A stretch of 64,000 nucleotides of DNA from BRH-c25 sp012519325 (GCA_050950645.1 JBMNHZ010000016.1:62001-126000); one strand, 5' to 3'. Shown: positions 53,423 to 62,888, counted from the first letter of the stretch. Notes: generated by a model from the sequence alone, not told the origin. Made by a program: numbers and translations.

Positions 53423-55060
53423 ATGAACTCATTGGTATTATTATTAATCGGTATTGCCGCATTTCTGACAGCTTACGCTCTTTACGGCAAATGGCTGGCC
53501 AATCAGTGGGGAATTGACCCAACCAAGACAACTCCTTCGTGTGAATTGAGGGACGATATTGACTATTGTCCTGCTAATGCCAAAGTGCTTCTTGGCCACC
53601 ATTTCTCATCCATAGCCGGAGCCGGCCCCATAACAGGCCCGATACAGGCTGCAGTATTCGGATGGCTGCCTGTTTATCTCTGGATTGTTTTGGGAAGTAT
53701 ATTTGTCGGAGGCGTCCATGACTGGGGTTCACTCTTTGCATCAGTAAGGCATGAAGGAAAATCAATAGGTGAAATCATCAGAGCAAACATCGGTGAAAAC
53801 GGGAAAAAGCTGTTCAACATCTTTGCATATCTTACATTGATATTAGTTGTTGCAGCATTTACGGATATTTGTGCCGGTACCTTTGCTTATGATGCAGCAA
53901 ATCCTGAAGCAATCACAGGAGCTAGAGCCGGTACTGCATCAATTCTCTTTATAGTGCTTGCCATGGCATTTGGTTACTTTGTTTATAGAAAAGGAGCCCC
54001 ATTATCAGTATCAACAGTTGTTGGTGTAGTATTGCTGTTCTTCTGCATATGGATAGGTTATCAGTTCCCTGTATTAAAATTATCAAAATCTGCATGGAAT
54101 ATAATACTCATTATATACATTTTTGCAGCATCAACACTGCCGGTTTGGCTTCTGCTTCAGCCCAGAGACTATCTGTGCTCATTCCTGCTTTATGGTATGC
54201 TGGCCGGAGCAATAATTGGAGTACTTTTAGTAAGACCTTCCATGGCAATCCCGGCTTCAGTCGGCTTTACGGTTGGTGAAGGTGCAAAGGCTCAATACCT
54301 TTTCCCCATGCTCTTTGTTACTGTTGCTTGTGGAGCTGTTTCCGGTTTCCATTCATTAGTTGCTTCCGGCACAAGTTCAAAACAGGTAAACAATGAAAAG
54401 GATACACAGCTGATAGGCTATGGTGCAATGCTAATTGAAGGGATAGTAGCAATAATCGCACTTATTTCGGTAAGTTATGTAGCAGGAGCGACAGGAACAC
54501 CGGCTCAAATCTTCGCCGCTGGTGTTGCGGAGTTCATGAGCAGCTTTGGTATTCCTGTTCCCGTGGGTACTGTATTCGTAACGCTTGCATTTTCTGCATT
54601 TGCCCTCACAAGTCTTGACACTGCAACAAGAATAGGCCGTTATATGTTCCAGGAAATGACTACCAAACCAGACGGAACAAAAACAGCATTGAACAATATG
54701 TATGCATCAACTATTGTAACCGTAGGTTTATCAGCATTGCTGCTGACATACGGATATCAGAAAATATGGCCGATTTTCGGTTCAGCAAACCAGCTGCTTG
54801 CCGGTCTCGCACTTCTTGCAGTATCCGCTTGGCTGGCCAAGTCTGGAAAGAAGAACCTGATGACTATAATTCCTATGGTGTTTATGTTCTGTGTAACTCT
54901 TACAGCTCTTATATTTGTTGCAAAAAATAATTTTGCAGGAGGAAATGCTGTAATTGGGTCATTAGCTTCGATACTCTTTGTATTGGCTATTGTGTTAATC
55001 ATCACTACAGTAAAGACATTTTCCGGAGATAAGTCCAAGAATCAGGATATGGGTGCCTGA
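53423..55060 (+). CDS. cstA: Carbon-starvation protein A family transporter
   Basis: A 545-residue membrane protein with about 15-16 helices and the CstA hallmark HHFSSIAGAGPITGPIQAAVFGWLP near the N-terminus; FVGGVHDWGSLFASVRHEGKSIGEI and FHSLVASGTSSKQVNNEKD are further family motifs. CstA/BtsT proteins import peptides or pyruvate. It is about 150 residues shorter than E. coli CstA, as is usual in clostridia. AAAGGAGG precedes the ATG. The upstream LytS/LytTR pair is its probable regulator. Confidence 0.92.
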   Translation: MNSLVLLLIGIAAFLTAYALYGKWLANQWGIDPTKTTPSCELRDDIDYCPANAKVLLGHHFSSIAGAGPITGPIQAAVFGWLPVYLWIVLGSIFVGGVHDWGSLFASVRHEGKSIGEIIRANIGENGKKLFNIFAYLTLILVVAAFTDICAGTFAYDAANPEAITGARAGTASILFIVLAMAFGYFVYRKGAPLSVSTVVGVVLLFFCIWIGYQFPVLKLSKSAWNIILIIYIFAASTLPVWLLLQPRDYLCSFLLYGMLAGAIIGVLLVRPSMAIPASVGFTVGEGAKAQYLFPMLFVTVACGAVSGFHSLVASGTSSKQVNNEKDTQLIGYGAMLIEGIVAIIALISVSYVAGATGTPAQIFAAGVAEFMSSFGIPVPVGTVFVTLAFSAFALTSLDTATRIGRYMFQEMTTKPDGTKTALNNMYASTIVTVGLSALLLTYGYQKIWPIFGSANQLLAGLALLAVSAWLAKSGKKNLMTIIPMVFMFCVTLTALIFVAKNNFAGGNAVIGSLASILFVLAIVLIITTVKTFSGDKSKNQDMGA

Positions 55061-55067
55061 TTATCAT

Positions 55068-55108
55068 AAAAACCGGAAACCGCATTAACTGCGGCTTCCG
55101 GTTTTTAC
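55068..55108. terminator. Bidirectional terminator between cstA and the MEDS kinase gene
   Basis: AAAAACCGGAAACCGCA pairs with TGCGGCTTCCGGTTTTT (one mismatch) around a short loop, with A- and T-runs on both sides. It serves the convergent cstA and histidine-kinase genes. Confidence 0.85.
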
Positions 55109-56511
55109 TTCCATTCACGAATAATATCCGAAAACTCTATGTTGATTCTATTAATATAGTTATTGCTGCCAGACTTTGGACGTATTCCGGATTCATTCTC
55201 CAGCTCTATAAAAGTAATGCATGGCATTTTTATAATGAATTCCGTCCCCTTCCCCAACTCACTATTCAGTGAAATCCTTCCTCCATGCTTCTCAACAAGC
55301 GCTTTCACAAGAGACAGGCCTATACCGCTGCCTTCCTGCTGCCTTGTCAATGACTTGTCCACCTGATGAAACCTGTTGAATATACTGTTCTGTTTATCCG
55401 GAGGTATTCCTATGCCGGTGTCTTTTACGGAAATCTCAAGTGAATCCTCCTGAGCAAAAACCTTTACCCATACTCTGCCTCCTCTTTGTGTGAACTTTAT
55501 TGCATTTGAAAGCAGGTTCAAAATAATGCGCTCTATTTGCTCAGGATCACATGCAATAATTTTTTCTTCCACATTGGTATCAAAGACAATGTCAATACCC
55601 CTGTTTGCTGTATACTCAGCAACAGATGCGGTAATACCCTTAATAATCTCTATAATATTATGATTCTGCGGGTTAATTTCATAATAATTAGAATCAATCT
55701 TCGCTATGTCTATAAGATTGTTTACAAGTCTCAGCAGCCTGTAACAGTTCTTTTGCATGATCCTCAGATACTTGCTTTCCTTCATCCCTCTACAAATTGA
55801 ATCCTCCTGGGACTCTAACAATTGAACTGCTGCCAGAATAATATTAAGAGGGGTCTTAAATTCGTGAGAAATGTTCGAGAAAAACTCGTTCTTTATTCTA
55901 TCATATTCCAGCACACTATTTAATTCTTCATTAAATATCACTTCCAGGTCATTTCCGTATCTGATCAGTATATAACTATGATTCTTAATTATTTTTGCGA
56001 TTTCAAAAATATCAACTTTGTCAGCGTCATAAAGACATATTACTGTAAAAGGCATGCTTGAGATTAATATATTTATATTATGTTCATATTCTGAAAAGTC
56101 CCTAAAAATGCTTTTCTCCATCCATGATGTATCTGCAACTGCTCTAAGGCCTTCAAATCCCTTTTCCAACGCATGGCTTGCAAGCTTCTTCCACTGCCCG
56201 CATACTCTCATCTCATTAAAGCCGTTGTCTCTCATATACCATTCTGTGTACGGAATTATCATTAATTGACCGCTCTCAATATACCTATCAATATTATTAA
56301 TATATACACCAATAATATCTCTGATTTCTTCATAACTTGTATTTTGCGAGTAAATCCAAATGCACAACTCATTATTCATTAAACCTGCTTTTATATATGG
56401 TGCACCGACATAAGCAAAATCTTTTTTTGATCTAAAAATATGGCATATATGGGTGCCCCATGGAATGCTGCCGATTATATCTATCCCTGAGCTTCTAAGA
56501 TTGTTGTTCAT
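55105..56511 (-). CDS. Histidine kinase with MEDS sensory domain
   Basis: A 468-residue soluble kinase. Residues about 10-180 match the MEDS/DcmR sensory fold (GSIPWGTHICHIFRSKKDFAYVGAPYIKAGL; ELCIWIYS). Then come HisKA (FFSNISHEFKTPLNIILAAVQLLE, phospho-His in SHEFKTP) and HATPase (LNLLSNAIKFTQRGGRVWV; DTGIGIPPDKQNSIFNRF; GSGIGLSLVKALVEKHGG). MEDS domains are thought to sense hydrocarbon derivatives or redox; no ligand is visible. No cognate response regulator is adjacent. A GC-rich element with its own promoter lies upstream and may be its leader. Confidence 0.9.
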   Translation of the reverse strand: MNNNLRSSGIDIIGSIPWGTHICHIFRSKKDFAYVGAPYIKAGLMNNELCIWIYSQNTSYEEIRDIIGVYINNIDRYIESGQLMIIPYTEWYMRDNGFNEMRVCGQWKKLASHALEKGFEGLRAVADTSWMEKSIFRDFSEYEHNINILISSMPFTVICLYDADKVDIFEIAKIIKNHSYILIRYGNDLEVIFNEELNSVLEYDRIKNEFFSNISHEFKTPLNIILAAVQLLESQEDSICRGMKESKYLRIMQKNCYRLLRLVNNLIDIAKIDSNYYEINPQNHNIIEIIKGITASVAEYTANRGIDIVFDTNVEEKIIACDPEQIERIILNLLSNAIKFTQRGGRVWVKVFAQEDSLEISVKDTGIGIPPDKQNSIFNRFHQVDKSLTRQQEGSGIGLSLVKALVEKHGGRISLNSELGKGTEFIIKMPCITFIELENESGIRPKSGSNNYINRINIEFSDIIREWK

Positions 56512-56593
56512 TTGTATCCCCCGTAATACTAATAAGTTGTCATATTTACATATTATATAACTTCATATTGCAATAATTTTATTGCACATATGC

Positions 56594-56696
56594 AAAAAAC
56601 CTACCCGAACGTTTCAGCGAGGCGTGGGATATATGCCCACGGCCTGTTTGTAAAGTTAGAACCCTACGCTTATAGAAATAGAAGGCATTATTATAC
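56594..56696 (-). ncRNA. Candidate structured leader or small RNA
   Basis: A GC-rich, about 100-nt stretch in an otherwise AT-rich 234-bp gap, transcribed from a good minus-strand promoter. The predicted RNA has a first small stem AGGTAT/ATGCCT, then the outer pairing AGCG-AGG with CCT-CGCT enclosing a CGTGGG/CCCACG hairpin, then GTTCGGGTAGG and a T6 run. It does not match any riboswitch class I know. It could be the leader of the MEDS kinase gene, 80 nt downstream, or an independent RNA. No coding frame is convincing. Confidence 0.4.
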
Positions 56697-56702
56697 CTCG
56701 TT

Positions 56703-56731
56703 ATAATATAATAAAAAACGATATTTGTCAA
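56703..56731 (-). promoter_or_regulatory. Promoter reading into the GC-rich element
   Basis: On the minus strand TTGACA (56731-56726), 17 bp and TATTAT (56708-56703). Confidence 0.65.
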
Positions 56732-56745
56732 TTATTACATTATAT

Positions 56746-57696
56746 TCAAACATATTTAGAAATTACAAATATATTCTTATATCGGTTACCGTCAATTTTA
56801 CCCTTGCAATCAAAATACTCCTTCAGCCTTCTTGGACCTGCAAGTATTTCCCTGCCTATAAACAGTGTGCCATCTTCCTTTGTTTTAACGCTCCACTTCA
56901 CAAGTATGATAAAACCATCTGCAATTTCGATTCCGGTAATGCAGCGAGGATGAACGCAGCTTCCGTCATTGAAATACGGAGGCTCCCCCGGCTCGGGGAA
57001 CATCGGTCTATGGGTATGTCCGGCTATAAGCATATGATTTTCCTTTATTACCCACTCAGTAAGCCTCTTTTCCGCCGTCTCTTTTTTCTTATAATTTTTT
57101 GCTGCTCTTGTAGGATCATTTACTCCGAAGGTAGTAAGAGGTCTCCATAAATATCTGACCAAAAACCTGGCTAGCTTCCACAGCCTGTCATTCAGGCAAT
57201 CCACTTGGTGTCCGTGAATTAGAAGAATCTTGTTGCCGGTAGGTATATGTCTCAGAATCAACCCTTCATGAATTTTTATATTTTTAAATAACGGAACATA
57301 TCTTTTTGCAGGCTCATCAAAATACTTATGCATATTTATCGTGACAAATCTCTTATATTTCTTTATCATATCATGATTGCCGTAAATCATATGGAGCCTG
57401 CCCTCACTGTAAAACTTGGACAGCAGCCAGAAGACATCGCTGTGAACCTGCTTGATATCAAAAAAACTGCTGTTTTCCCATAGCTCGTCTCCGTCGCCTA
57501 TTTCTATATAAGTGAAGTTTTTTTTGTAGTAATAAGTTAAAGCAGCAAAAAAAAGATTCTGGTTTCTTGAAAAATCATCTGCCCAGCTTCCATCTCCCCT
57601 GTGGCAATCACTCATTAAAATAATTCTGGAGGAATCATCAAAATCGATATGCTTTGCCGCTTCAAAAACCTGGTCTATCCGCCTTAACGGGTTCAC
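56746..57696 (-). CDS. Calcineurin-like metallophosphoesterase
   Basis: A 316-residue phosphoesterase with all five metal-binding blocks: SDCHRGD (about residues 29-35), GDGDELWE, YGNHDM, LIHGHQVD and AGHTHRP. The layout resembles UDP-2,3-diacylglucosamine hydrolase-type enzymes (LpxH family), but clostridia lack lipid A, so the substrate is unknown. GTG start with GAGG just upstream. It is a single gene flanked by the GC-rich element and a dispersed repeat. Confidence 0.88.
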   Translation of the reverse strand: MNPLRRIDQVFEAAKHIDFDDSSRIILMSDCHRGDGSWADDFSRNQNLFFAALTYYYKKNFTYIEIGDGDELWENSSFFDIKQVHSDVFWLLSKFYSEGRLHMIYGNHDMIKKYKRFVTINMHKYFDEPAKRYVPLFKNIKIHEGLILRHIPTGNKILLIHGHQVDCLNDRLWKLARFLVRYLWRPLTTFGVNDPTRAAKNYKKKETAEKRLTEWVIKENHMLIAGHTHRPMFPEPGEPPYFNDGSCVHPRCITGIEIADGFIILVKWSVKTKEDGTLFIGREILAGPRRLKEYFDCKGKIDGNRYKNIFVISKYV

Positions 57697-57833
57697 CTGA
57701 CCTCACCTCGCCAAGTTACTAATCTCTTTTACAATATATTCACTTGGCTCATGATTTGAAGCTAAATCAAAAACTGTTACACAATAGAAGAATAATGCGA
57801 CGCATTCTTCAGACGCCAGATGCCGGATGCCAC

Positions 57834-57957
57834 GAAAGGACACGGGGACGGAAGGACATGGGGACGTTTCCCCAAGGACACGGGGACGTTTCCCCTGTCT
57901 CACTGAAAGCGAGACACGCGAAACGTCCCCATGTCCTTCCCCATGTCCTTCCATGTC
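57834..57957. repeat. Dispersed G-rich hairpin repeat, copy 2
   Basis: Shares a 66-bp identical core with copy 1 (57865-57930 against 40181-40246), with the same GGACACGGGGACG and GTCTC/GAGAC hairpin units. Flanking units vary (GGACATGGGGACG). It lies in the 320-bp gap between two minus-strand genes. Just before it, GAAGAATAATGCG and CGCATTCTTC form another short dyad (about 57787-57810). No gene is present in the gap. Confidence 0.85.
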
Positions 57958-58017
57958 CTCTCGAAAAGAAGTATTGCTAACTGCTTATCAAGTAGTTTTG
58001 CGACACTCCCTTAATAG

Positions 58018-58971
58018 TTAGGTTAAATACTCTTTTATATCTTCAAATATCTCGAATAGCTGCTTTGTTTTGCCGATGCTATTCAGAATAATATCATATA
58101 ATTCAGGCGCCTGTTCCCGAATTGCGTTCATTTTATCCGGGAATCTATCATACTGATCGGTTATTTCCTTATACTTATTACATAGCAGTTCATTTTTCCT
58201 CTGTATTATCCAATCTATCTCTTCTATTCGTGTAATAGGCTGGTGTGTATGTGGTTCATCAAATATAAGTCCGACAATATTACCATCGATTATAATATCA
58301 CTCTCTGAATACCCTGTCTCCTTCAATCCTTTTATAAATGCATTGCACATATCGGTATTCTTTAATGCAATAGTCAAATACATAGTTAGCTGCGAAGGCT
58401 CCGAAAACTCTCCCAGTTTAAAACCTGTCAGCCACCAATGCCTGCCCTTTCTATTAAAAAGTATTTCATTGTTCTTTAATAAAGAAAAAGACATGTACAA
58501 TTGGTCCTCATTACTTGCACAATAATAAAAGGTACCGTTGAAAACACCGGGAATACTCAAATCGGGTCCTTCTGTGGTATATATCCCTATCTCACCGCCG
58601 GTGGTCATGCCATACTGTCCCTTCCAAAACTCTATCAACCACCTTTTACCGCCGTACTCAAAGTAAATTGGTTCGCAGTCTATAATCATATTTAACGGTG
58701 CCGACGCTTCATCATACAAGCGGCAGTACCCCATTTCCCTCTGCCATGCATCCATATTGGAATAAAATATGTCTTGTATAGGATCATAGGAATATCCTGC
58801 CGATTCAATGATTTCATATAATTCATCATAATTCGCTCTTTTACTTGCTCTGATGCGGGTAAGATACCGGGCAATAGGCCGGTAAAATATTACTGCTATT
58901 GCCAGAATCGATACCAGAATAATAGGAATAATCCAAAGGTATAGATTTATTCCTTCCAAGGGCTGTACCAT
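58018..58971 (-). CDS. Membrane-anchored DUF4474-like protein
   Basis: A 317-residue protein with one N-terminal membrane helix (LWIIPIILVSILAIAVIFY) and a large conserved domain: SAGYSYDPIQDIFYSNMDAWQREMGYCRLYDE, IIDCEPIYFEYGGKRWLIEFWKGQYGMTTGGEIGIY and HWWLTGFKLGEFSEPSQLTM. I recognise these as the DUF4474 family common in clostridia; the function is unknown. The ATG at 58971 has GGAG 8 nt upstream. No operon partner is evident. Confidence 0.8.
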   Translation of the reverse strand: MVQPLEGINLYLWIIPIILVSILAIAVIFYRPIARYLTRIRASKRANYDELYEIIESAGYSYDPIQDIFYSNMDAWQREMGYCRLYDEASAPLNMIIDCEPIYFEYGGKRWLIEFWKGQYGMTTGGEIGIYTTEGPDLSIPGVFNGTFYYCASNEDQLYMSFSLLKNNEILFNRKGRHWWLTGFKLGEFSEPSQLTMYLTIALKNTDMCNAFIKGLKETGYSESDIIIDGNIVGLIFDEPHTHQPITRIEEIDWIIQRKNELLCNKYKEITDQYDRFPDKMNAIREQAPELYDIILNSIGKTKQLFEIFEDIKEYLT

Positions 58972-59073
58972 AAAATCCACTCCAAATATATTATTCTACT
59001 TCATAATATTCTTTGCGGATAATTATGGTGACAGGCATGGTATTTGGAATTCTGTTGGTATTTTCAAATTATA

Positions 59074-59124
59074 GTAATATACTAAGTTTGTGGTCGGTTA
59101 CATGTTCCGCACTAAGTATATTAC
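59074..59124. repeat. Inverted repeat upstream of the M20 remnant
   Basis: GTAATATACT (59074-59083) and AGTATATTAC (59115-59124) are perfect 10-bp arms around a 31-nt loop with partial inner pairing. It could be a regulator site or a hairpin. The 58972-59227 gap contains no gene; a second short hairpin (AAAGCAG/CTGCTTT) lies near 59168-59190. Confidence 0.45.
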
Positions 59125-59227
59125 ACTGAATTCATATGTCATGAAAAGCACATTAGTTTAATATAAAAGCAGATGCTTCTGCTGCTTTATATAAAGTTTA
59201 TTAATATATAACGAAAGGAGCGGTGTT

Positions 59228-60087
59228 ATGAATAATATCCTGGAAGAAGCAAAAGCCCTCCAAGACGTAATTGTTAAGGATAGGCGATACCTACATCAAA
59301 ATGCCGAGTTTGGGCATGATTTGCCAATAACCGTGGCATATGTGCTGGAAAGGCTCAGAAAAATGGGCTATGACCCTGAAATAATATGCGATTCGGCTAT
59401 TGTAGCATTGACAGGAGTTCTTGAAAATCCTAAAGTAGATGCGGCGGCTATGATCCATATAGATATCCAGGGAAAGGGCGGCCATAGCGGAATGCCGCAG
59501 AATTCAGTAGATCCGCTGAATATTGCGGCTCACATACATATAGCCTTGCAGGAAATCATTGCAAGGGAAGTACCGCCGTCCGGCACAACGATACTTACCA
59601 TAGGTCAAATGCATGGGGGCAACGCAGCCAATATTATTCCTGACACAGCATTTATAGAAGGTTCAGTCAGGGCCTTTAACGGCGCTGAGAGAGATTTTAT
59701 GAAAACCCGTGTGAAATAGCTGAGAGTATCGCATCAACTTTCAGGGGATCTGCAAAGGTTGAGTACAGAATGGAATGCCCTTCAATAAAAAATGATCCCG
59801 AACTTTATGGTGAAATTGTAAAAATAAACAGAGAACTTCTGGGTGAAGATAATATAAAAGACTTTGATGCAGTATATCCGGGCGGTAAAATGACGGGCTT
59901 GGAGGATTTTGGGTATATAAGCGAAAAGGTTCCCGCTCTTATGATGGTTCTAAGCGGCGGATCCCCTGAAGAAGGCTACCCGTATCCCCAGCATCACCCA
60001 AAAATCAATTTTAATGAGAATGTTTTCTATATAGGATCTGCAGTTCATGCGAATACCGTTATAGAATGGTTAAAAATCAACAAGTAG
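59228..60087 (+). pseudogene. M20D amidohydrolase with two internal deletions and a frameshift
   Basis: The start (MNNILEEAKALQDVIVKDRRYLHQNAEFGHDLP) is a normal M20D N-terminus (IAA-amino-acid-hydrolase type). After ALTG the sequence jumps to VLENPKVDAAAMIHI, missing about 100 residues that include the zinc-binding HACGHD region, then to DIQGKGGHSGMPQNSVDPL, missing a second piece. Near 59718 the frame shifts after MKTRVK, and the C-terminal part (AESIASTFRGSAKVEYRM to HHPKINFNENVFYIG) continues to 60087. It cannot be an active peptidase. AAAGGAG precedes the ATG. Confidence 0.8.
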
Positions 60088-60097
60088 ATTATAATAA

Positions 60098-60325
60098 TTA
60101 TTTTTCATTCAGATAATCATATGCATACTGGGCATGAAGAGCCACTCCATGCTCCATCATATCCTCGTCAATATTGAATTGGGGATGATGGCTGGAGTAG
60201 CAGGTACCTTTTTCTTCACTGCGTCCTTTGACATAATCTTTTCGATAGATTTTCTTGCCTTTTATCGTGGCCAATACCCCCGTGCCGGCTGCTGATACAT
60301 ATGGAATGCTCGGTTCAGGATACAT
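60098..60325 (-). pseudogene. M20 peptidase remnant, core deleted
   Basis: A 75-residue frame that joins an N-terminal-type M20 segment (SAAGTGVLATIKGKK) directly to a C-terminal-type segment (CYSSHHPQFNIDEDMMEHGVALHAQYAYDYL). The catalytic core is missing. It is convergent with the neighbouring M20 remnant, and both share the same kind of loss. Confidence 0.6.
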
Positions 60326-60415
60326 GTGAAATTCTCTGTTTCTTCGTTAGTGCCTCGTAACGCATATTCCTTCTTGAGCATGGGAGGCACCGAATCAATA
60401 TTGTGATTACTATCA

Positions 60416-62233
60416 CTAGCTTGACAATATTTTCATGAATTCTTCTCCGGTCATAGTTTCTCTTTCAATCAGGTATGTGGATAATAGATGGAGCTTATCC
60501 ATGTTCTCCTTCAAAATATTTATCGCTCTTTCGTGAGCACTCTTAATAATTGCCAGCACTTCTTCATCAATCTTCGCTGCTGTTTGTGAAGAACATATCA
60601 TAGAAGAATCCCCTCCCAGATACATATTGGACACTGTCTCCAACCCCATCATATCAAAGGTTTTGCTCATACCCAATCGGGTGACCATAGCTCTTGCAAT
60701 TTTTGTAGCTTGTTCAATATCATTGGCAGCTCCTGAGGTATAAGTTCCGAATACCAGCTCCTCGGCAGCACGCCCGCCGGTAAAGGTTGCAATTTTATTA
60801 AGAGCCTCTTCCTTGGTCATCAATACATTTTCATTCTCCGCTACCTGCATGGTATAACCGAGGGCCCCTGAGGTACGGGGTATTATGGTAATTTTATGGA
60901 CCGGTGCGGAATCAGTCTGTTTCGCTGCAACAATAGCATGTCCGATTTCGTGGTAAGCAATAATCTGCTTTTCTTTTGGAGATATGACGGCGCCTTTTTT
61001 TTGATATCCTGCAATTACAACCTCCACCGCCTCTTCCAAATCGATTTGTTTTACATATTTGCGCCCGTATTTCACTGCTCTTAAAGCCGCTTCATTTACT
61101 ATATTGGCAAGCTCCGCACCGGAGGCACCCGGAGTTGCCCTTGCTATTTCATTAAAATCGATATCATTTCCTAACTTGATTTTTTTTGCATGAACCTTCA
61201 GAATTGCCTCTCTTCCTGCCAGATCCGGCAATTCCACAGGAACACGGCGGTCAAACCTGCCGGGACGCAGCAAAGCTTTGTCAAGGGAATCAGGCCTGTT
61301 GGTTGCAGCAAGGATTACTACTCCCTTTTCACTGCTAAAGCCATCCATCTCAGCCAACAGCTGATTCAACGTCTGTTCCCGCTCATCATTGCTTGCGATT
61401 CCTCCGCTGTCACGTTTCTTACCGATAGTATCAATTTCATCAATAAAAACAATACAAGGTGCTTTCGCCTGGGCTTGCTGAAAAAGATCCCGGACTCTTG
61501 CAGCACCCATACCTACAAACATCTCGACAAATTCAGAACCTGAAATTGAGAAAAACGGTACCTTTGATTCTCCGGCAATGGCCTTTGCAAGAAGTGTCTT
61601 ACCAGTACCCGGAGGCCCCACAAGCAATGCACCCTTTGGCATTATGGCACCAATTTCCTTGTACTTTTCAGGGTTATGCAAAAAATCTACTATTTCAGTC
61701 AGAGCCTCCTTGGCCTCATCTTGCCCGGCCACATCATCAAAGGTCTTGCCTGTCTGTGCCTCAACATATATTTTAGCATTGCTTTTCCCAAAGGTCAGAA
61801 CATTGCCGCCCATTCTTTTCTGCATAGTGCCTGCAAGCAGCTGCCCCATTCCAATGAAGAAAATCAGGGGAAGAACCCATGACATAATAAAATTTGTCAG
61901 AGGTGAATTTTCTTTTGGAATTGCCTGTGAAAATTCTTCTATATTTGCGGATAAAAGACGATCCACCAGCTCTGGATCATCAATTTTCCCAGTTATATAT
62001 ATACTCTCTTTTCCGGTGTCATCAATTGCCGTAAATGCGATCTGATTTTCTTGGATTTCCACTGCTTTTACCTTACCTTCTTCAATCCGATTTAAAAATG
62101 TTCCATAGTCTACCTGCGTAATTTCCTGCCTCATCATAGTCGGAAAAATATATGCATTCAACAGCATCACTATTACAAAAGTAATAATATAATAATAAAT
62201 AACCGGCTTCTTGGGGTTATTCCGTTCTTTCAT
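60416..62233 (-). CDS. ftsH: ATP-dependent zinc metalloprotease FtsH
   Basis: A 605-residue membrane AAA protease. Two N-terminal helices (about residues 10-28 and 113-133) flank the extracytoplasmic FtsH-ext domain. The AAA module has Walker A GPPGTGKT, Walker B CIVFIDEID and the second region of homology; the zinc site is HEIGHA (commonly HEAGHA), with the third ligand expected in the downstream helical domain. It degrades misfolded membrane and short-lived regulatory proteins. The ATG follows AAGGAGAGG and overlaps the MarR gene by 17 bp. The link to a MarR regulator is unusual for a housekeeping ftsH, so this may be a second, regulated copy. Confidence 0.93.
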   Translation of the reverse strand: MKERNNPKKPVIYYYIITFVIVMLLNAYIFPTMMRQEITQVDYGTFLNRIEEGKVKAVEIQENQIAFTAIDDTGKESIYITGKIDDPELVDRLLSANIEEFSQAIPKENSPLTNFIMSWVLPLIFFIGMGQLLAGTMQKRMGGNVLTFGKSNAKIYVEAQTGKTFDDVAGQDEAKEALTEIVDFLHNPEKYKEIGAIMPKGALLVGPPGTGKTLLAKAIAGESKVPFFSISGSEFVEMFVGMGAARVRDLFQQAQAKAPCIVFIDEIDTIGKKRDSGGIASNDEREQTLNQLLAEMDGFSSEKGVVILAATNRPDSLDKALLRPGRFDRRVPVELPDLAGREAILKVHAKKIKLGNDIDFNEIARATPGASGAELANIVNEAALRAVKYGRKYVKQIDLEEAVEVVIAGYQKKGAVISPKEKQIIAYHEIGHAIVAAKQTDSAPVHKITIIPRTSGALGYTMQVAENENVLMTKEEALNKIATFTGGRAAEELVFGTYTSGAANDIEQATKIARAMVTRLGMSKTFDMMGLETVSNMYLGGDSSMICSSQTAAKIDEEVLAIIKSAHERAINILKENMDKLHLLSTYLIERETMTGEEFMKILSS

Positions 62234-62693
62234 TCTTGTCCTCTCCTTGTTTTAATGAATTGATTCTTGTTAACATTTCATTTAGTTTTTTCAGTCCCAA
62301 GATAATTTCTTCAAAAGTCTCTTCCGGCTCATCCTTCAAATATTCAGAAATTATTTCATTGAATAAACCGTTAATTTCCCATACAGTCTCTTTTCCCAGC
62401 CCTGTGAGAACCACACGAACAACCCTCTCATCCTTGCGGTTTCTGATGCGTTCTATAAAGCCTTGTCCCTCAAGCTTTTTGCACATTGCTGAAATATTAG
62501 CCCCTGCGGCACATATACTATCTGCAAGGCTGCCTATTGTGTGAGACTCGCTGCGATACAATTCCATAAGAATCCTTGCCTGCATCATGGTCAGCCCCCG
62601 ATTCTCAATAACAGGGTTAAAAGCACTATTCAAGCTTTCATTGATTTTCCTTGTATAGTCAAAAATAACATTTTTAAATTCTGATGCCTCCAT
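62217..62693 (-). CDS. MarR-family transcriptional regulator
   Basis: A 158-residue winged-helix regulator (LTMMQARILMELYRSESHTIGSLADSICAAGANISAMCKKLEGQGFIERIRNRKDERVVRVVLTGLG). The ATG follows GGAGGAG. It overlaps ftsH by 17 bp, so both are in one operon, and it probably controls its own promoter. The 62694-62775 region upstream is almost pure A/T with repeated TATATAATATTAT (about 62706 and 62760), suitable for a MarR dyad. Confidence 0.9.
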   Translation of the reverse strand: MEASEFKNVIFDYTRKINESLNSAFNPVIENRGLTMMQARILMELYRSESHTIGSLADSICAAGANISAMCKKLEGQGFIERIRNRKDERVVRVVLTGLGKETVWEINGLFNEIISEYLKDEPEETFEEIILGLKKLNEMLTRINSLKQGEDKNERTE

Positions 62694-62888
62694 AATTCTC
62701 CTCCATATATAATATTATTCATATATAATATCATTTATGATTTATAATATATATGCTTTATATATAATATTATAAATAGCTATAATTGTCAAATAAAAAA
62801 GTCCGAAGTATGGCCTGCATAAATTGCAACATTAAATGTCGCATTCGTAAATTGCAAAAGTAAGTTCTACCCTTACACTCCTCCATAA

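Noticed and set aside
56594..56696. Known riboswitch (purine, guanidine-I, c-di-GMP, preQ1) or 6S RNA
   Set aside because: None of the conserved core sequences of these classes could be matched; kept as an unidentified candidate.
40151..57957. G-rich repeats as a CRISPR-like or integron attachment array
   Set aside because: The units are adjacent hairpin halves without spacers, and no integrase or Cas gene is nearby.
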